Shown here in pieces: positions 6,695 to 10,519 of a stretch of 10,519 nt of DNA (position 1 is its first letter; every line of letters starts with the position of its first letter). This stretch comes from Alcaligenaceae bacterium. GTDB taxonomy: Bacteria > Pseudomonadota > Gammaproteobacteria > Burkholderiales > Burkholderiaceae_B. The notes under the pieces are model-generated. The model saw only the letters and a list, made by a program, of their open reading frames with translations. It had not been told where the DNA came from and did no database searches. The stretch lies in contig JAAZDZ010000158.1 of assembly GCA_012512545.1 (NCBI GenBank), forward strand, positions 1 through 10,519, read 5' to 3'. A program made the position numbers and the translations under genes.

Positions 6695-8002
6695 TCAGTC
6701 GCCCAGCAAAGCGCTGGAAAATTCGCGGGCCACAAATGGCTGAAGGTCGTGCATGCCTTCGCCCACGCCAATCCAGTACACCGGTATGGGCCGCACGCCC
6801 TGGCTGCCCGCCGCCAGCGCCGCCAAAGCGCCACCTTTGGCTGTGCCATCGAGCTTGGTGACGATAAGGCCGGTCAGCCCGATCGCCGCGTCGAACGCCT
6901 TCACCTGCGAAATGGCGTTCTGCCCGGTGTTGCCGTCCACCACCAGCAGCACTTCGTGCGGGGCTTCGCCATCGGCCTTACCCACCACCCGTTTGATCTT
7001 CTTGAGCTCTTCCATCAGATGCAACTGGGTGGGCAGGCGCCCTGCGGTGTCTACCATCACCACTCCCGCCTGGCGTGCGCGGCCCGCATTCACCGCATCA
7101 AACGCCACCGCAGCCGGGTCGCCGCCTTCCTGGGCGACGACGGTCACGTTGTTGCGGGCGCCCCATTCCATCAGCTGTTCGCGTGCCGCCGCGCGGAAGG
7201 TGTCTGCCGCCGCCAGCAATACACTGGCACCCTGCGCCTGGAAGGCATGGGCCAGCTTGCCAATGGATGTGGTCTTGCCCGCGCCGTTGACGCCCGCAAT
7301 CATCACCACCAGAGGCTTGGCGGAATTCAGCGGGAAGGTTTTCTCAAGCGGCTCAAGGTGTTCGGCCAGAATGGCCTGCAAGGCGGCCTTGACGGCCTGG
7401 CTATCGGTGAGCTTGTCTTTCTTTACGCGGGCCCGCAGGGCAGCAAGCAGCTTTTCGGTGGCTTCCATCCCCGCATCGGCCATGATGAGCGCGGTTTCCA
7501 GCTCTTCGAAAAGGTCTTCATCGACCTTTACGCCAACGAAAATACCGCCAATGCTCTGCCCGGTGCGCGACAGGCCCTGCTTCAGGCGCGACAGCCACGA
7601 CTTTTTGACCACCGCCTCGGCAGCGGGCGCCGCTGCAACGGGTTCGTCCGCAGTGGCAGCCGCAGGTTCCGGCACATCCGCATCCGCTGTAACCGGCACT
7701 TCAGCAACCGGCTCTGCTGCCGGAGCAGAAGGCGCTTCTGGGGCCGGAATGGACGCGGCCCCGGCTGTTTCAGGCGCAACCGGCTCAGGCCCGGGCCTGG
7801 CGACTTCGGACACAACGGGCTGAAGCCCGACGGTTTCAGCGGGCGGCGCGCTGGATGCCTGCGCATCGGGCAGGCGCGCTGAATCTGCTACGGGCGCCGG
7901 CCCGGCCGACGGCGCATCATCGACCTGCGCCTCGTCAGGCTGCTGCCCGGGCGCTTCCGCCGGCAGGCTCTCGGGCTTTTTTCTTCTAAAAAAACTGAAC
8001 AT
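6695..8002 (-). CDS. ftsY: Signal recognition particle receptor FtsY
   Basis: FtsY docks ribosome-SRP complexes at the inner membrane and delivers nascent membrane proteins to SecYEG, as an SRP-type GTPase paired with Ffh. The 435-residue protein starts with a basic MFSFFRRKKP patch, followed by an Ala/Pro/Glu-rich acidic region (about 11-132) typical of proteobacterial A domains. The NG domain starts near KKSWLSRLKQGL (133-144). GTPase motifs are GVNGAGKTT (237-245), DTFRAAA (267-273), DTAGR (318-322), TKLDG (382-386) and GVGE (412-415), ending with DLQPFVAREF (419-428). All catalytic motifs look intact. The ATG (8000-8002) has no strong ribosome binding site. The gene is divergent from rsmD with 50 bp between them, a common arrangement beside rsmD. 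Classic ftsY-ftsE-ftsX linkage is not seen downstream. Confidence 0.97.
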   Translation of the reverse strand: MFSFFRRKKPESLPAEAPGQQPDEAQVDDAPSAGPAPVADSARLPDAQASSAPPAETVGLQPVVSEVARPGPEPVAPETAGAASIPAPEAPSAPAAEPVAEVPVTADADVPEPAAATADEPVAAAPAAEAVVKKSWLSRLKQGLSRTGQSIGGIFVGVKVDEDLFEELETALIMADAGMEATEKLLAALRARVKKDKLTDSQAVKAALQAILAEHLEPLEKTFPLNSAKPLVVMIAGVNGAGKTTSIGKLAHAFQAQGASVLLAAADTFRAAAREQLMEWGARNNVTVVAQEGGDPAAVAFDAVNAGRARQAGVVMVDTAGRLPTQLHLMEELKKIKRVVGKADGEAPHEVLLVVDGNTGQNAISQVKAFDAAIGLTGLIVTKLDGTAKGGALAALAAGSQGVRPIPVYWIGVGEGMHDLQPFVAREFSSALLGD

Positions 8003-8052
8003 ACGTTTTACACTAAGCGATCGAATTCTGTGGACGACGCAACGAGCGGCGC

Positions 8053-9253
<1,201 letters not shown>

Positions 9254-9275
9254 AGCCGCGCTGAACCGTTCGCCA

Positions 9276-9305
9276 TGCTGCCTGCTGCACTGAATTCAGG
9301 CAGCA
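9276..9305 (+). other. Upstream stem-loop in the ferredoxin leader
   Basis: TGCTGCCTG (9276-9284) and CAGGCAGCA (9297-9305) form a perfect 9-bp stem with a 12-nt loop. No U-tract follows. Its arms share complementarity with the later terminator-like hairpin, so alternative folds are possible. Confidence 0.45.
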
Positions 9306-9323
9306 AGAATCGGCCTGCGCTAA

Positions 9324-9629
<306 letters not shown>

Positions 9630-9648
9630 CACCGGCGTCCGCCCTTTC

Positions 9649-10017
9649 TTACACGGCAGCAGGCCCGCAGATTTTCACCAGGCGCACAGGCTGTCCCACC
9701 ACCTGGCTGAACCATTCCGCTGCCCACGCACCCTCATCAGCCACACTGACTTCCCGGCCATCCAGCTGCACCGTCCGCAGCACCGAAGGGTCGTCTTCGA
9801 TGACATCGAGCGGGATATCCAGACGCAACATACCAGGCGCCTGCAATACCAGATAGCCAAAGCGCAGCCTGACCGATACATTCGCCAACCCGGGCCCGCC
9901 ATCCGGCAGCGGCGCGCCCGAAGCATCCAGCAGATGCCAGCGGCCATGGCAGGCGCGCGCTGCCGCGTCTTCTACCGGTTGCGCCCCAGCCAGGGGAAAG
10001 CTTGCTGTGTGAGGCAT
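9649..10017 (-). CDS. Small protein resembling the MOSC N-terminal beta-barrel domain, without a MOSC domain
   Basis: A 122-residue protein with the pattern of the MOSC_N domain: a HGRWHLLDASGAPLPDGGP segment (about 25-43) like the DRRWMLVDxxGxFLTQRxxP opening, FGYLVLQAPG (53-62) like the DGxLxLxAPG strand, and GAWAAEWFSQVVGQPVRLVK (about 96-115) like the AxWLSxxLGxPVRLV end. The assignment rests on pattern resemblance by eye. The sequence stops where the catalytic MOSC domain, with its cysteine, would begin, and the neighbouring DNA carries the ferredoxin on the other strand. It is thus a single-domain protein or a remnant; function unknown. The ATG at 10015-10017 has AAGGTG overlapping the upstream stop. 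GTG at 10027-10029 is the alternative start, four codons longer. It lies 13 bp after the AsmA-family gene, probably in one transcript. Confidence 0.75.
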   Translation of the reverse strand: MPHTASFPLAGAQPVEDAAARACHGRWHLLDASGAPLPDGGPGLANVSVRLRFGYLVLQAPGMLRLDIPLDVIEDDPSVLRTVQLDGREVSVADEGAWAAEWFSQVVGQPVRLVKICGPAAV

Positions 10018-10030
10018 ATCGTCTTTCACC

Positions 10031-10519
10031 TTATTGCCCCAACAAACCCTTCAGGGCATCGCCAATAGAGCGTACCGGGTCTTTCGCCGGTGCAGGCGCC
10101 GCAGGCGCAGGCGTTGAAGAATCAGGCGCAGCGGGAGCCTGGATCGAATTTTCCAGTTGATTGCCCAGGAGTTCCAGCAGGCCGCTCTTGACCGCGCCGC
10201 GTACCGCAGCTCCCGCGATGTCCTGCCATTGCACCTGGTATGAAAGATTGTCGAACGAGCCTGTGACCCGCATCGGCACCTTCACGCCTCGCAATGCCCG
10301 CAAATCCCGGTTGGCGTTGTCGCTCACGCGCAGATTCACGACAACATCCATCTGCCGGTTGACCAGATCGACCGAAGCGGGCTTTCCCTGCGACACCCTC
10401 ACTACTGGTGAAACGAGATCAAGCTTGTTGATCTGCCCCTGCCCCTTGGTAAAACGGAGATCTGCATCCAGGCGCGAAAAACGGGTTTCCGTTCCCGGAT
10501 CAAAGCGCATGGCCGTGAT
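10031..10519 (-). CDS. AsmA family protein (partial, N-terminus beyond right edge)
   Basis: The frame is open to the right edge, so only the C-terminal 162 residues are seen; the ATG at 10508-10510 is internal. The visible part matches the AsmA C-terminus: FSRLDADLRFTKGQGQINKL, LVSPVVRVSQG, and LRGVKVPMRVTGSFDNLSYQVQW, the repeated beta-strand pattern that ends AsmA-like bridges. It closes with GLLELLGNQLE, an Ala/Pro-rich linker and GDALKGLLGQ. AsmA-like proteins are large, anchored in the inner membrane at the N-terminus, and span the periplasm; several are implicated in phospholipid transport to the outer membrane. The missing part should be several hundred residues with an N-terminal membrane helix. 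The MOSC_N-like gene follows 13 bp downstream. Confidence 0.85.
   Translation of the reverse strand: MTAMRFDPGTETRFSRLDADLRFTKGQGQINKLDLVSPVVRVSQGKPASVDLVNRQMDVVVNLRVSDNANRDLRALRGVKVPMRVTGSFDNLSYQVQWQDIAGAAVRGAVKSGLLELLGNQLENSIQAPAAPDSSTPAPAAPAPAKDPVRSIGDALKGLLGQ

Noticed and set aside
6677..7882. Two plus-strand frames of 401 and 356 codons opposite ftsY
   Set aside because: Both are low-complexity shadows of the Ala/Pro-rich and NG regions of FtsY, which has all its GTPase motifs in the minus frame.
8003..8052. Promoters for ftsY and rsmD in their 50-bp divergent spacer
   Set aside because: Promoters are expected here or within the genes, but no hexamer pair with acceptable spacing was found, so none is listed.

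Overview
The window reads as an ordinary, densely packed housekeeping stretch of a GC-rich betaproteobacterium. The order ribB-type fusion, ribH, nusB, thiL, pgpA, pncC, and a neighbourhood of ftsY, rsmD, coaD and a YfhL-type ferredoxin, point to Burkholderiales, probably an Alcaligenaceae member (Bordetella/Achromobacter/Pusillimonas-like). This placement is inferred from gene order and protein character only. I see no mobile element, tRNA, rRNA, CRISPR array or phage gene.

Layout. Positions 1-4783 hold one tightly spaced minus-strand gene series, read from right to left: ribBX (DHBP synthase fused to a degenerate GTP cyclohydrolase II-like domain), ribH, nusB, thiL, pgpA, pncC and a nitronate monooxygenase-family gene cut by the left edge. 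Junctions are 14 bp, a 14-bp overlap, 15 bp, 1 bp, a 4-bp ATGA overlap and 23 bp, so they very likely form one operon. It combines riboflavin synthesis (ribBX, ribH), a transcription factor for rRNA synthesis (nusB), thiamine diphosphate formation (thiL), phosphatidylglycerol synthesis (pgpA), NMN salvage (pncC) and a probable FMN enzyme. About 160 bp of divergent promoter region separate it from a CYTH-CHAD gene on the plus strand (4942-6552).

The CYTH-CHAD gene converges on ftsY (minus, 6695-8002), with a 142-bp spacer full of GC hairpins between them. ftsY is divergent from rsmD (plus, 8053-8607), only 50 bp apart. rsmD is followed by coaD (8744-9253) and a small 2[4Fe-4S] ferredoxin (9381-9629). 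The leader before the ferredoxin carries a terminator-like hairpin and several mutually complementary segments. On the right, two minus-strand genes converge on the ferredoxin: a stand-alone MOSC N-terminal-like domain protein (9649-10017) and the C-terminal part of an AsmA-family protein (10031 to the right edge).

No clearly new system is visible. The points that most deserve a second look are the catalytically empty RibX half of RibBX, the 20-residue acidic tail on RibH that overlaps the nusB start, the isolated MOSC_N-like protein, and the attenuator-like RNA before the ferredoxin gene.
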